Source: Saprospirales bacterium
GTDB lineage: Bacteria; Bacteroidota; Bacteroidia; Chitinophagales; Saprospiraceae
Assembly (NCBI GenBank): GCA_002698985.1
Contig: PAAY01000085.1
Span: 45,361-109,360, forward strand
Length of the DNA: 64,000 nucleotides
Direction of reading: 5' to 3'
Shown: positions 53,801 through 61,923 of the stretch, piece by piece
Layout: the number at the start of each line of letters is the position of its first letter
Position numbering within the stretch: the stretch's first letter is position 1
Translations under genes and position numbers: made by a program
Notes under the pieces: model-generated
The model's input: the letters and a program-made list of their open reading frames with translations, nothing else
Databases searched by the model: none
What the model was told of the DNA's origin: nothing

Positions 53801-56635
53801 AACAGCTCGTCCAATGCCGACAGCTATGAGTGGAGCTTCGGCGACGGAGCTACCAGCACCGAGGAAAACCCAACCCACATCTACGCCGAGGACGGCACCT
53901 ACACCGTGATGCTGATCGCCACCAACGATTGCGGACCGGACACCGTCACACAATCGGTAACCATCGTGACTCCACCGACGGCGGGCTTCAGCGCCAATGG
54001 CACCCTCGGCTGTGCGCCTTTCACCGTGCAGTTCAACAATGAATCTTCGGAAAATGCAGCCAGCTTCGAATGGGATTTCCCCGGCGGCAATCCATCCAGC
54101 AGCACCGAGGAAAACCCGACGGTGACCTATGAGCAGCCAGGCACCTATACCGTGACGCTGACCGTCAGCAACAGCGCAGGAAGCAACAGTTACACCCTGA
54201 CGGATTACATCACCGTGGTGACGGTTCCGGAAGCGGGCTTCTCGGCATCTGCCAACTTTGATACCGTCAGTTTCACCAACAGTTCGGCTGGTGCCAACAG
54301 CTACGAGTGGAACTTTGGCGACGGCACTAACAGCACCGAAGAGAATCCAACCCACATCTACGGAGCGGACGGCGTTTACACCGTCATGCTCATCGCCACC
54401 AACGACTGCGGCAACGACACCACTACACAATTGGTGACCATCGTGACGGTTCCGACGGCCGGTTTCAGCGCCGCTGTTACCGAAGGTTGTGCGCCATTCA
54501 CCGTGCAGTTCAGCAATGAATCTTCGGAAAATGCCACCAGCTTTGAGTGGGACTTCCCCGGTGGCAATCCCGCCAGCAGCACCGAAGAAAACCCGACCGT
54601 GACTTACGAACAGGCCGGTGTTTACACCGTGACGCTCACCGTCAGCAATGCCGCCGGCAGCAACAGCTACACGATTACGGATTACATCGTCGTCAACGAC
54701 GTGCCGCAAGCTGGCTTCACGGCCAGCACCAACGGACTGGAAGCCAGCTTCACCAACACCTCTACCAATGCCACCAGCTACGAGTGGAACTTTGGCGACG
54801 GCAGCAGCAGTTCCGAAGAAAACCCAACGCATACCTACAGCGAAGACGGCGTTTACGAAGTGACACTGACCGCCACCAATGAGTGCGGCAGCGTGACCAC
54901 CACACAGACGGTAAGCATCGTGACACCACCGACAGCCGGTCTCAGCGCTGCCGTTACCGAAGGCTGTGCGCCCTTTACCGTGCAGTTCAGCAATGAATCT
55001 TCGGAAAATGCCACCAGCTTCGAATGGGAGTTCCCCGGTGGCAATCCCGCCAGCAGCACGGAAGAAAACCCAACGGTTGTTTACGAACAAGCCGGCGTTT
55101 ACACCGTTACGCTCACCGTCAGCAATGCCGCTGGTTCTGACACTCATACGGTCATTGACCTCATCGTCGTCAATGACGTGCCGCAGGCCGGCTTCACGGC
55201 CAGCACCAACCTGCTGGAAGCCAGCTTCACCAACACCTCTACCAATGCCACCAGCTACGAGTGGAACTTTGGCGACGGCAGCAGCAGTTCCGAAGAAAAC
55301 CCAACGCACACCTACGCCGAAGACGGCGTTTACGAAGTGACCCTGACCGCCACCAACGAGTGCGGCAGTGTGACCACCACCCAGCTGGTGACCATCGTGA
55401 CACCGCCGACGGCCGGCTTCAGCGCCGCCGTTACCGAAGGCTGTGAGCCTTTCACGGTGCAGTTCAGCAATGAATCTTCGGAAAATGCCACCAGCTTCGA
55501 ATGGGAGTTCCCCGGTGGCAATCCCGCCAGCAGCACCGAGGAAAACCCGACGGTGACCTACGAACAGGCCGGCGTTTACACCGTGACGCTCACCGTCAGC
55601 AATGCCGCAGGTTCTGACAGCTACACCCTCACGGATTACATCACCGTGAAGCCATTGCCTGAGGCAAGCTACACCCACGAAGTGATGGATGCGACGGTGA
55701 ACTTCACCAACACTTCCACCAACGCCACCAGTTATGAATGGAATTTTGGCGACGGCAGCACCAGCAATGAAGAAAACCCAAGCCACAATTACACCGAGGA
55801 CGGCCTTTACCAGGTGACCCTCACCGCCACCAACGACTGCGGCAGCGTGACCACCACCCAAACCATCGTGGTGGCTTTCCAGGCACCGGTGGCCTTCTTC
55901 GATGCGGAACAAACGCAGGGCTGTGCGCCACTGACCGTGGCTTTCCAGAACCTTTCTTCGGAAAATGCCAGCTCATTTGAGTGGTTCTTCCAGGGCGGGG
56001 AGCCCGCCAACAGCGCGGAAGAAAATCCAACGGTTGTTTACAACCAGGTCGGCGTTTACGACGTGATGCTCATCGCCTCCAATGCCAACGGCGCCGATAC
56101 CTTTACGCAGTTGGCCTTCATCGAAGTGAATACGGTTCCGACCACCACCTGGACCTACAACGACGACGGCGGCACGGTGACCTTCACCAACACCTCCACC
56201 AATGCCACCAGCTACGAGTGGGACTTTGGCGACGGTACAACCAGCACGGAGGAAAACCCGGTTCACACCTACCAGCAAAACGGCGAGTACGAGGTGACCC
56301 TCACGGCTTTCAACGATTGCGGCTTCGCCAGCAATACCATCACCATCACCGTGATGGTCAACGCCGTGGAGGAAATACCCGGCATCCAGGTGTTCGAACT
56401 GTTCCCCAACCCGAACAGCGGACAGTTTACGCTAAGACTGGAAGGCCTGCCTCTGGACGAACTCAACATCAGCCTGGTGAATGTGATCGGCCAGCGACTG
56501 ACGGATGAAAAGGTGGATTTCAGCACCGGTAAACTCCACAAGGAATTCAACCTGTCTGAACTCCCAACCGGCACTTACATCTTGCAGCTCCGCTCTGCCG
56601 ACAAGGTGCTGCACAAAAAGCTGGTGATCGAGTAA
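50858..56635 (+). CDS. giant secreted reprolysin-like metalloprotease with 18 PKD domains and T9SS type A tail
   Basis: This is a 1925-residue secreted protein. A signal peptide (1-21, ending SSALVAQ) and a propeptide-like region (about 22-205) precede an M12B/reprolysin-type catalytic domain (about 205-395). The zinc motif HELGHNFSATH has His347, Glu348, His351 and His357, and a Met-turn follows in NTIMAP. Eighteen PKD domains (about 400-1840) come next, in nine alternating pairs. Type A has a GC...TVQF strand and a W/F-DFPGG or EFPGG turn. Type B has an FGDG turn and a TNDCG or TNECG end. The last about 80 residues (FELFPNPNSGQFTL ... KKLVIE) are the type A sorting domain for T9SS export and surface attachment. 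It probably degrades or binds extracellular polymer. It is monocistronic with its own terminator. Confidence 0.93.
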   Translation: MMRIIFTLFSMLLLSSALVAQKPTFKGKSVKANNNPALQAQFEEFGVFELDIAAFNSFVKSKDLSMEFEMEFGDLNWDIWLVPRDLRAPNYVSRVLTGDGVKVLPKGENITFKGLLNGYPGESLVAMTITDELFYGFVQMGDETYFFEPVWYFDPSVPKNQFVIYPASKVKEKKESKCGFDEMLEQMGGMPSQAEHDDHASDSFEKMGCKEVEIALASDLSMYNKYGSVGAVQAHTIGVLNNVQTNYDNEFNDELQFTIVEHFNVMPPANDPWTSSNDAGTLLNSFTSWGPTGFSQTHDVASLWTNRNFTGPTIGIAWLSSICQSTRYNCLQDFSSNAQLLRVLQAHELGHNFSATHDPSGSNTIMAPAVNSSNQWSAQSLSQINSFYPTRWCLTNCPSSQPPVAQFTVNPSSGCAPLTVQYTDQSQNNPISWNWSFPGGIPATSTQQNPVVTYNNPGSYGATLTVTNTVGTNTLTQNNIVTVETVPTPLYSWSQVGLTLVFQNQSSANATSFEWDFGDGSTSTQTNPIHTYSADGFYTVTLTATNDCGSTSLPITIPVFVAPTAGFSADPTEGCASLDVDFIDESSSNVTDWLWSFPGGSPSSSTDPNATVTYTAPGVYSVTLVVSNPAGSNTMTRTNYITVNTIPSPDFSFTVNGNTASFTNSSSNATSYEWDFGDGSTSTEENPTHTYATNGTYEVTLTATNDCGPSSVTQNVTIVVPPTAGFSANTQEGCPTLEVMFNSGNSENAVSYVWDFPGGDPANSADPNPTVNYDTPGTYDVTLIVTNSAGSDTLLMEDYITVYEVPIPGFSAAVDSFTVSFTNSSQFSNSYYWDFGDGNNSTDPNPTHTYGSDGTYTVTLTAINDCDSVTATQTVTIVTPPTAGFSANATTGCTPFTVQFNNESSENAASFEWDFPGGNPSSSTDENPTVTYEQPGTYTVTLTVTNTAGSSSVTETNYITVTTVPSAGFSASVNMDTVSFSNSSSNADSYEWSFGDGATSTEENPTHIYAEDGTYTVMLIATNDCGPDTVTQSVTIVTPPTAGFSANGTLGCAPFTVQFNNESSENAASFEWDFPGGNPSSSTEENPTVTYEQPGTYTVTLTVSNSAGSNSYTLTDYITVVTVPEAGFSASANFDTVSFTNSSAGANSYEWNFGDGTNSTEENPTHIYGADGVYTVMLIATNDCGNDTTTQLVTIVTVPTAGFSAAVTEGCAPFTVQFSNESSENATSFEWDFPGGNPASSTEENPTVTYEQAGVYTVTLTVSNAAGSNSYTITDYIVVNDVPQAGFTASTNGLEASFTNTSTNATSYEWNFGDGSSSSEENPTHTYSEDGVYEVTLTATNECGSVTTTQTVSIVTPPTAGLSAAVTEGCAPFTVQFSNESSENATSFEWEFPGGNPASSTEENPTVVYEQAGVYTVTLTVSNAAGSDTHTVIDLIVVNDVPQAGFTASTNLLEASFTNTSTNATSYEWNFGDGSSSSEENPTHTYAEDGVYEVTLTATNECGSVTTTQLVTIVTPPTAGFSAAVTEGCEPFTVQFSNESSENATSFEWEFPGGNPASSTEENPTVTYEQAGVYTVTLTVSNAAGSDSYTLTDYITVKPLPEASYTHEVMDATVNFTNTSTNATSYEWNFGDGSTSNEENPSHNYTEDGLYQVTLTATNDCGSVTTTQTIVVAFQAPVAFFDAEQTQGCAPLTVAFQNLSSENASSFEWFFQGGEPANSAEENPTVVYNQVGVYDVMLIASNANGADTFTQLAFIEVNTVPTTTWTYNDDGGTVTFTNTSTNATSYEWDFGDGTTSTEENPVHTYQQNGEYEVTLTAFNDCGFASNTITITVMVNAVEEIPGIQVFELFPNPNSGQFTLRLEGLPLDELNISLVNVIGQRLTDEKVDFSTGKLHKEFNLSELPTGTYILQLRSADKVLHKKLVIE
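52063..56370 (+). repeat. tandem coding repeat of PKD domain pairs
   Basis: Nine units of about 478 bp, each encoding one A-type and one B-type PKD domain. Units in the middle and late part (about 54430-55620) share long near-identical DNA stretches, such as the TTCAGCAATGAATCTTCGGA block, so they expanded most recently. The first and last units are more divergent. Confidence 0.9.
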
Positions 56636-56654
56636 GCCAGCCAGCCAGCACAAC

Positions 56655-56689
56655 AAAAGCCCCGGTACGATTCCGGGGCTTTTGCTTTT
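56655..56689 (+). terminator. intrinsic terminator after PKD metalloprotease gene
   Basis: AAAAGCCCCGG and CCGGGGCTTTT pair around TACGATT, followed by GCTTTTTTG. It lies 20 bases after the stop. Confidence 0.9.
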
Positions 56690-56739
56690 TTGAGTAGCAT
56701 GTTCGATTCTGGAGGAATTGGCGGAGGGGTTGGATATTT

Positions 56740-57087
56740 CTATGCGGATTGATCCGCTCTGGCAGCGCTGTCCATTTTCTTTTTTTCGTAAAAGACCTTG
56801 CCCTGCCTGCTGATTTTTTCTTTCAGCGCTTCATTTTGAATGTGATCGAAAATGGAGAGGTCAACGAAATGTGGTATCCAGGTGTCCTCGATATCCGACA
56901 TGATCATCAGCAAAACATCGCGGGTAAGGCTTTCATCACCAAAGAGGGTCAGGTCGATATCTGACCCGGGTCTGTAGGTTCCAGTGGCCCGTGAGCCATA
57001 AATGACGGCCTTGTGCACCTGCGGATAGCGCTCCAGCACCTCCGTGATTTCCTTCATGTTTTGATCGGATAAGCCGAATTGGTTCAT
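56740..57087 (-). CDS. MNT-type nucleotidyltransferase, probable antitoxin of HEPN/MNT pair
   Basis: This 115-residue minimal nucleotidyltransferase has the motif GS-X10-DxD (GSRATGTYRPGSDID) at about residues 32-46, exactly as in MntA-type antitoxins. A third acidic residue lies in FVDLSIFD near residue 80. In studied systems (MntA/HepT) this enzyme transfers AMP from ATP to a tyrosine of the HEPN toxin and silences it. It is the second gene of the pair and overlaps the HEPN gene by four bases (ATGA). The C-terminal tail (MDSAARADQSA) is not conserved-looking. Confidence 0.88.
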   Translation of the reverse strand: MNQFGLSDQNMKEITEVLERYPQVHKAVIYGSRATGTYRPGSDIDLTLFGDESLTRDVLLMIMSDIEDTWIPHFVDLSIFDHIQNEALKEKISRQGKVFYEKKKMDSAARADQSA

Positions 57088-57500
57088 TTTGATTCACTTA
57101 GTTCCTGAAACTTCTTCAAAAGGGCAGTCAATTCACGGAAGTAATCATTTTTGATAGCTTCGGAAATACTCCTGGCAGTTACCTCGTCGTAGGTGTGAGA
57201 AGTCAGATTCCGGTCCTGGATCATTTTCATCCAGATGTCACCGTCTGAAATTAAACCTGACCTGAAGGCTTCTTTTGTAGTGTCTTTGGAACCAAACAAG
57301 CCTTTAACCCCCTTTTCTTGCAAAAAAGCTTTCATCGTTTTCCAGGCCAGTTCGTGGGTGAACTCAAATGACTGGATCAAGCCTTGTTCTTCAAGGTCTG
57401 ACAAATCCCGTGAATTGGCTATTTCGACTGCATCTCTGAGTCGTGCCAGTGCTTTTTCAAAATTTCGGAGTTTGACTTTCCACCTGGGTTCTGAATCCAT
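57084..57500 (-). CDS. HEPN domain protein (HI0074-like), probable toxin of HEPN/MNT pair
   Basis: This 138-residue all-helical protein belongs to the nucleotidyltransferase substrate-binding (HI0074) family. The RNase-type motif R-X4-H-X-Y is complete in DRNLTSHTYD (about residues 96-105). That is the HEPN active site, and its Tyr is the residue that the partner would modify. The N-terminal helix (FEKALARLRDAVEIAN) and FEFTHELAWKTMKAFLQEKG are typical of the family. It precedes the MNT gene with a four-base overlap, so the two are translationally coupled. Toxicity is inferred from family knowledge. Some HI0074/HI0073 pairs may have other roles. Confidence 0.87.
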   Translation of the reverse strand: MDSEPRWKVKLRNFEKALARLRDAVEIANSRDLSDLEEQGLIQSFEFTHELAWKTMKAFLQEKGVKGLFGSKDTTKEAFRSGLISDGDIWMKMIQDRNLTSHTYDEVTARSISEAIKNDYFRELTALLKKFQELSESK

Positions 57501-57569
57501 GTTAAAATCAGTTTGATTGGCGCTTAAAAGTAGCAGTTATTTTCCACTGCAACATCTCACCCGCCTGGA

Positions 57570-58655
57570 TCAACTGCTCCTCACGGCCTCCTTTTCCACC
57601 ATCACCCTGGCCTGCTGTTCGATGGACTCCTGGTGCACGGCACGGAGAAAGGTCTCCACGAAAGTCCGGCTCAGTTCCAGTTGCTTCCCTTTGTCCACGG
57701 CTTTTTCCAGGATTTCATTCCAGCGGGCCGGCTGCAGGATGGCGATGTTGTTGCGGGCTTTCAATTGGCCGATTTCCCTGGCCACCCGCATCCTTGCCGA
57801 CAGCACCTGAAACAGCTCTTCGTCCAATTCATCGATGAGGTGGCGGAGCTGCTCCAGGGAGTGGCGGCTGCTCTCATCGGCGGTGGTTTTGTGGCGCACG
57901 GTGAGCTGGTGGATCAGAGTGCCGTACTCCTCCGGAGTAATCTGCTGTTGGGCATCGCTGAGAGCGGTGTCCGGATTCTGGTGCACCTCTGTCATCAAGC
58001 CATCGTAGTTGAGGTCCAGTGCACGCTGGGCCACCATCTGGAGGGTGTCCCTTCTTCCGCAAATGTGGCTGTGGTCGCAGATGACCTGCAAGTCCGGGAA
58101 GCGCCTTTTCAGTTCGATGACGAACTCCCAGCGGGGCACATTGCGCCAGCGACTCTCACCGTGGTAGCTGAAGCCCCGGTGGATAACGGCTATCCGTTCA
58201 ATGCCCGCTTTGTGGATGCGCTCGATGGCACCCAGCCAGAGTTTGAAATCGGCGTTCACCGGATTCTTGACCAGCACCGGAATGTCAACGCCCTCCAGGG
58301 CATTGGCTATCTCCTGCACCGAGAAGGGGTTCACCGTGGTGCGTGCCCCGATCCACAGCACGTCCACTCCGAATTTGAGGGCTTCGAAAACGTGTTGGGT
58401 GTTGGCCACTTCCGTGCACACCGGCAGGCCGGTTTCGGCTTTCACTTTCCTGAGCCAGTGAAGGCCCTCCGTACCGGCGCCTTCGAAGCCACCGGGCCGG
58501 GTGCGGGGTTTCCAGATGCCTGCACGAAACAGGTCGATGTTTTGCGCAGCGAGTGCCCTGGCAGTTTCCAATACCTGTTGTTCGCTCTCGGCACTGCATG
58601 GTCCGGCTATCAGAAACGGACGCTCCTTTTTTTCAAATACTGGTTTGAATTGCAT
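57570..58655 (-). CDS. bifunctional DAHP synthase / type II chorismate mutase
   Basis: This 361-residue enzyme of aromatic amino acid synthesis has two fused activities. The N-terminal type I-beta DAHP synthase domain (about 1-260) condenses erythrose 4-phosphate with phosphoenolpyruvate. It shows AGPCSAES (18-24) and KPRTRPGGFEG (about 47-57). HRGFSYHGESRWRNVPRWEF and CDHSHICGRRD carry the metal-binding and active-site residues. The C-terminal AroQ-type chorismate mutase (about 265-345) has LRHLIDELDEELFQVLSARMRVAREIGQLK, in parts, with the key Arg and Lys. This fusion is typical of Bacteroidota. It is the last gene of the operon with the dehydratase-aminotransferase and tyrA genes, after a 238-base gap holding hairpins and a family B repeat. 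Confidence 0.96.
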   Translation of the reverse strand: MQFKPVFEKKERPFLIAGPCSAESEQQVLETARALAAQNIDLFRAGIWKPRTRPGGFEGAGTEGLHWLRKVKAETGLPVCTEVANTQHVFEALKFGVDVLWIGARTTVNPFSVQEIANALEGVDIPVLVKNPVNADFKLWLGAIERIHKAGIERIAVIHRGFSYHGESRWRNVPRWEFVIELKRRFPDLQVICDHSHICGRRDTLQMVAQRALDLNYDGLMTEVHQNPDTALSDAQQQITPEEYGTLIHQLTVRHKTTADESSRHSLEQLRHLIDELDEELFQVLSARMRVAREIGQLKARNNIAILQPARWNEILEKAVDKGKQLELSRTFVETFLRAVHQESIEQQARVMVEKEAVRSS

Positions 58656-58673
58656 GGTGTTGAAGGTTTTTTA

Positions 58674-58735
58674 TCCGCCAACTGGCGGAAGGTTATGGAG
58701 GTTTTTAGGGTGTTTTTCCAGCGGCCAGAGGCCGC
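58674..58735. repeat. pair of mini-hairpins upstream of DAHP synthase
   Basis: TCCGCCAACTGGCGGA and GCGGCCAGAGGCCGC are separated by about 30 bases, similar in style to the hairpin train at 45724-45780. Confidence 0.5.
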
Positions 58736-58814
58736 AACTTCAATGCGTCAACGAGCTCAGCTCGTGACGAGCAAGTCCGGGGATTTTGGCTTTATTTCGG
58801 CAGCTTCAGTTCCT

Positions 58815-58875
58815 CCCCTGAAAGCCGATCCCGATCCCGAAGGATTTCGGGATTCGGGATATCGGCTTCGGCGCT
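58815..58875 (+). repeat. dispersed palindromic repeat family B, copy 3
   Basis: It has the same palindrome as 45841-45900 (GCCGATCCCGATCCCGAAGG ... TATCGGCTTCGG), with TTCCTCCCCTGAAA ahead of it as in copy 1. It lies between tyrA and DAHP synthase, ending 18 bases before the tyrA stop. Confidence 0.8.
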
Positions 58876-58893
58876 CAGTTCTTCAAAAAAGAA

Positions 58894-59733
58894 TCACGGC
58901 AGCATTCTCCGTATTTCATTGGCCTGAGCCATGAGTTGGTGCAGTTGTTCGAAGTCCTGTTTGATGAGCAGGCTTCTGAATTTGGACAGCACGGTGATGT
59001 GCTCATCCAGTACGTCCAGCACCTTGTCACGATTTTGCCGGAAGATGGGCGTCCACATATCCGGCGAGCTTTTGGCCAGGCGCACCGTGGAGGCGAAACC
59101 GCTGCTGGCCAATTGAAAGATCTGTTGTTCGTCCTTTTCTTTTTCCAGCACCGTCAGGGCCAGGGCAAAAGAGCTGATGTGCGAGATGTGCGAGACGTAG
59201 GCCGTGTGCACATCATGGGCTTTGGCGTCCAGCCGGGTCAGCTTCATACCCAGGGCCTGGTACAGGCTCTCCGCCGTTTGCACGGCGTCTTCATCGCTTT
59301 TGGTCGCTTCGCAAATGACGGTGTACTTGCCGGCGAAGAGATTGGGTATTGCCGCCTCTATGCCGGAGAACTCCGTGCCCGCCATGGGGTGGGTGGCCAC
59401 CAGCCGGTTGCGTTTAGGGTGCTGCGCCACGGCAGCCAGGATGTGCTCTTTGGTGGAACCTGTTTCCAATACCACCTGGCCGCCCACCAGGTCGAGCACT
59501 TTGGGTAGCAGTTCCAGCATGGCATCCACGGGCGTAGCCACGATGACCAGCTCAGCCTGTGCGATGCCTTCCTCCAAACTGGCAGCTTTGTCGATGATGC
59601 GGCGGCGCAGGGCTTTGTCGAGGCTTTCCGGGCAGGCATCCACACCGATGATTTCCGACGAAAAGCCGCTTTCCTTCAAGTCTATGGCCATGCTGCCGCC
59701 AATGTGTCCGGTTCCGATGATACAGGTTTTCAT
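58894..59733 (-). CDS. tyrA: prephenate dehydrogenase
   Basis: This NAD(P)-dependent enzyme makes 4-hydroxyphenylpyruvate from prephenate on the way to tyrosine. It has 279 residues, the size of a free-standing TyrA without a chorismate mutase or ACT domain. The Rossmann motif is IGTGHIGGS (6-14). ATHPMAGTEFSG (about 112-123) and HDVHTAYVSHISH (about 180-192) carry substrate-binding and catalytic His residues. It starts 14 bases after the stop of the dehydratase-aminotransferase gene on the same strand, so they are co-transcribed. DAHP synthase/chorismate mutase follows after 238 bases. Confidence 0.96.
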   Translation of the reverse strand: MKTCIIGTGHIGGSMAIDLKESGFSSEIIGVDACPESLDKALRRRIIDKAASLEEGIAQAELVIVATPVDAMLELLPKVLDLVGGQVVLETGSTKEHILAAVAQHPKRNRLVATHPMAGTEFSGIEAAIPNLFAGKYTVICEATKSDEDAVQTAESLYQALGMKLTRLDAKAHDVHTAYVSHISHISSFALALTVLEKEKDEQQIFQLASSGFASTVRLAKSSPDMWTPIFRQNRDKVLDVLDEHITVLSKFRSLLIKQDFEQLHQLMAQANEIRRMLP

Positions 59734-59734
59734 A

Positions 59735-59779
59735 TGTTGAGAGAGGTTTATAGAGGTTGAGAGGGGTTGAGAGGGGTTT
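59735..59779. repeat. GTTGAGAGGGG repeat at operon gene junction
   Basis: Repeats of GGTTGAGAGGGG fill the 14-base gap after the dehydratase-aminotransferase gene and also encode its last residues (TPLNPSQPL). Confidence 0.6.
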
Positions 59780-61838
59780 GGCTGTGGGCGATCTTTTCCG
59801 AAGCCAGTTCAAAATCTTCCACAGGGCTGCACAAGGAGATGCGGATCCAGTCCTTGCCCTGGCTGCCGAAGATGCCGCCGGGGGTCAGGAATACGCCGGC
59901 TGCCTGCAACAGGGCCTCGCTCATTTCGAAGCTGTCTTTCCACCGATTGGGCACCCGGGCCCAGATGAACATGCCTGCCTGCTGCTTTGCGGGCCGGCAG
60001 CCGAGTTGTTCGAGCAGGGCCATCGCCGCCGTTTTGCGAAGCGAGTAAACCGCATTCAGTTCCCGGTACCAATCCGGCCCGGCCTTCAGGGCTTCGATGG
60101 CTGCTTCCTGCACGGCCAGAAACTGCCCGGAATCCACGTTGCTCTTGAAGCGCACCACCTGGTCGATCAAGACAGGGGCGCCGGCCAGCATGCCTACCCG
60201 CCAGCCGGCCATGTTGTGCGATTTGCTGAGAGAATTCAGTTCCAGGCAAATGCCTTCCGATCCGCCGGCAGACAGCAGGCTGCACGGCTGCTCGTTGAGG
60301 ATGAAAGCATAAGGGTTGTCGTTGACCAGGAGGATGCCATGCCGTTTTGCGAAGGCGATCAGTTTTTCGAAGAAAGCCGGCGAAGCCACCGCACCGGTGG
60401 GCATGTGCGGGTAATTGACCCACATGAGTTTCACCCGGCTGAGGTCCTGTTTTTCCAGGGTCTCAAGGTCTGGCAGCCAGTTGTTTTCTTCCGACAGCAG
60501 GTACTCCACCGCTGTAGCTCCGGCCAGGCGGGTGGCAGCCCGGTAAGAGGGGTAGCCCGGATTGGGTACCAGGGCCTCATCGCCCTTTTCCAGAAAAGTC
60601 ATGGCGATGTGGAAGATGCCCTCCTTGCTGCCGATGAGGGGCAACACTTCTGTGGCAGGATCCAGTTCCACCCCGAAATGGCGGCGGTACCAGCTGGACA
60701 TGGCCGTCCGCAAACCGGGAATGCCCCGGTAAGGCTGGTAGCGATGTGCATGATTTTGCCGGGATGATTGAACCAGTTTTTCCGTTACAGCGGCGGGTGG
60801 TGGCAGGTCGGGGCTGCCGATGCCCAAGTTGATGACTTTGCGGCCACGGCTTTCCATTTCGGCTATTTCCCGCAGTTTTTTTGCGAAGAAATACTCCTTG
60901 ATCCCATCCAGGCGGCTGGCAGTTTTGATGGTCTTATCCCGGGGGGCCGGCCTTGTTTTGGCTTTTCCTTCGGCAAAAACGCCGATGACTTCCATGGTTC
61001 CAGTCAGGGGCCTGACTGCCTCCAGGCATTGGCGCCAGCCGATGCTATTTCCGAGGGTAAAATCAGTGAAAAAGAAATACTCCCATGGTTTCCCGACGAT
61101 GGGCATGGACTGGATCTTGGTGAGGTTGGCGCCCAGCCCGGCCAGTTCACCCAGCAGCTTGTGCAGGCTACCCACTTTGTGCGGCAGCGTGAAGCAAACG
61201 GATACTTTGCCGGCCTGTTCCGGCAGCAGCACCTCCGCCTTGCGATGCAAAACCAGAAAGCGTGTGAAGTTTTCCGCATTGTCCTCCACATGCTCCCTGA
61301 TGATTTCCAGTCCGTAATGCCAGGCTGCAATTTCCGGCCCGATGGCTGCCACCTTTTTCAGCTTACCTTCGGCAATGCGGCGGGCGCTCAGGGCGGTGTC
61401 TTCGGTTTCCACCAGGCGCAGGTGAGGGTGCTGCCGCAAAAACTTGCCGCACTGGGCCAGCGCCATGGGGTGGGAATGCACCTCCTCGATCTCTTCCAGC
61501 CGCACACCGGGCCAGACCATCAGGTGCTGGTGGATGGGGAGGTAAACCTCGCCGGTGGCAATGAGTTCCGACTCCAGCAGCAGGGTGTAGTTGTGGGCGA
61601 TACTGCCGGCCAGGGAATTTTCTATGGCCATCAGTGCGCAATCGGCCTTGCCACTTTCCACCAATTCTACGAGCTGGCGGAAATTGTCGGCAGGCAGCAA
61701 CTGAAGTGGATCTCCTCCAAAGTACTGCTGCGTGGCCATGTGGTGAAAAGAGCCTTCGTAGCCCTGAATGGCCACCTTGCGGGGATGGATGCCGTTGAGG
61801 ATTTGCCGGGGTTGTAATGATGGTATGCTGTCGTTCAT
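59748..61838 (-). CDS. fused prephenate dehydratase - ACT - aminotransferase
   Basis: This product has 696 residues from the ATG at 61838. Residues 20-200 form a prephenate dehydratase (GYEGSFHH, AIENSLAGSI, and the catalytic TRF at 192-194) that makes phenylpyruvate. Residues 210-290 are a regulatory ACT domain, whose Phe-binding ESRP motif reads QSMP. Residues 310-690 are a class I/II PLP aminotransferase (GIGSPDLPP, NPGYPSYR, PLP lysine at 539 in SLSKSHNMAG), which would convert phenylpyruvate and hydroxyphenylpyruvate to Phe and Tyr. In relatives these are usually two adjacent genes. A start 99 bases upstream would run through the attenuator terminator, so it is rejected. The gene is first in the operon with tyrA, is preceded by two leader attenuators, and its last codons lie in a repeat. 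Confidence 0.93.
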   Translation of the reverse strand: MNDSIPSLQPRQILNGIHPRKVAIQGYEGSFHHMATQQYFGGDPLQLLPADNFRQLVELVESGKADCALMAIENSLAGSIAHNYTLLLESELIATGEVYLPIHQHLMVWPGVRLEEIEEVHSHPMALAQCGKFLRQHPHLRLVETEDTALSARRIAEGKLKKVAAIGPEIAAWHYGLEIIREHVEDNAENFTRFLVLHRKAEVLLPEQAGKVSVCFTLPHKVGSLHKLLGELAGLGANLTKIQSMPIVGKPWEYFFFTDFTLGNSIGWRQCLEAVRPLTGTMEVIGVFAEGKAKTRPAPRDKTIKTASRLDGIKEYFFAKKLREIAEMESRGRKVINLGIGSPDLPPPAAVTEKLVQSSRQNHAHRYQPYRGIPGLRTAMSSWYRRHFGVELDPATEVLPLIGSKEGIFHIAMTFLEKGDEALVPNPGYPSYRAATRLAGATAVEYLLSEENNWLPDLETLEKQDLSRVKLMWVNYPHMPTGAVASPAFFEKLIAFAKRHGILLVNDNPYAFILNEQPCSLLSAGGSEGICLELNSLSKSHNMAGWRVGMLAGAPVLIDQVVRFKSNVDSGQFLAVQEAAIEALKAGPDWYRELNAVYSLRKTAAMALLEQLGCRPAKQQAGMFIWARVPNRWKDSFEMSEALLQAAGVFLTPGGIFGSQGKDWIRISLCSPVEDFELASEKIAHSQTPLNPSQPL

Positions 61839-61851
61839 CGTTGCTGGATTT

Positions 61852-61883
61852 AAAAACAAAAAGCCCCGCCGGAGCGGGGCTTT
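61852..61883 (-). terminator. attenuator 2: intrinsic terminator before the Phe/Tyr operon
   Basis: On the minus strand AAAGCCCCGC and GCGGGGCTTT pair around TCCG and are followed by TTTTTGTTTTT, ending 13 bases before the first structural gene. Its 5' arm can pair instead with GCGGGGCTT (61916-61924), which starts in the stop codon of leader peptide 2. That pairing is a competing antiterminator of 9 perfect base pairs. A further stem, CCGGAAGC (61969-61976) with GCTTCCGG (61912-61919), gives the classic four-region arrangement. Confidence 0.88.
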
Positions 61884-61923
61884 GATGGATGTTGTAATTG
61901 GAAATAACACGCCGGAAGCCCCG

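Noticed and set aside
53228..55912. 894-residue open frame on the minus strand, antisense to the PKD repeats
   Set aside because: It is a shadow of the tandem PKD coding repeats. Its predicted product is low-complexity and mirrors the repeat period, with no start signal or domain.
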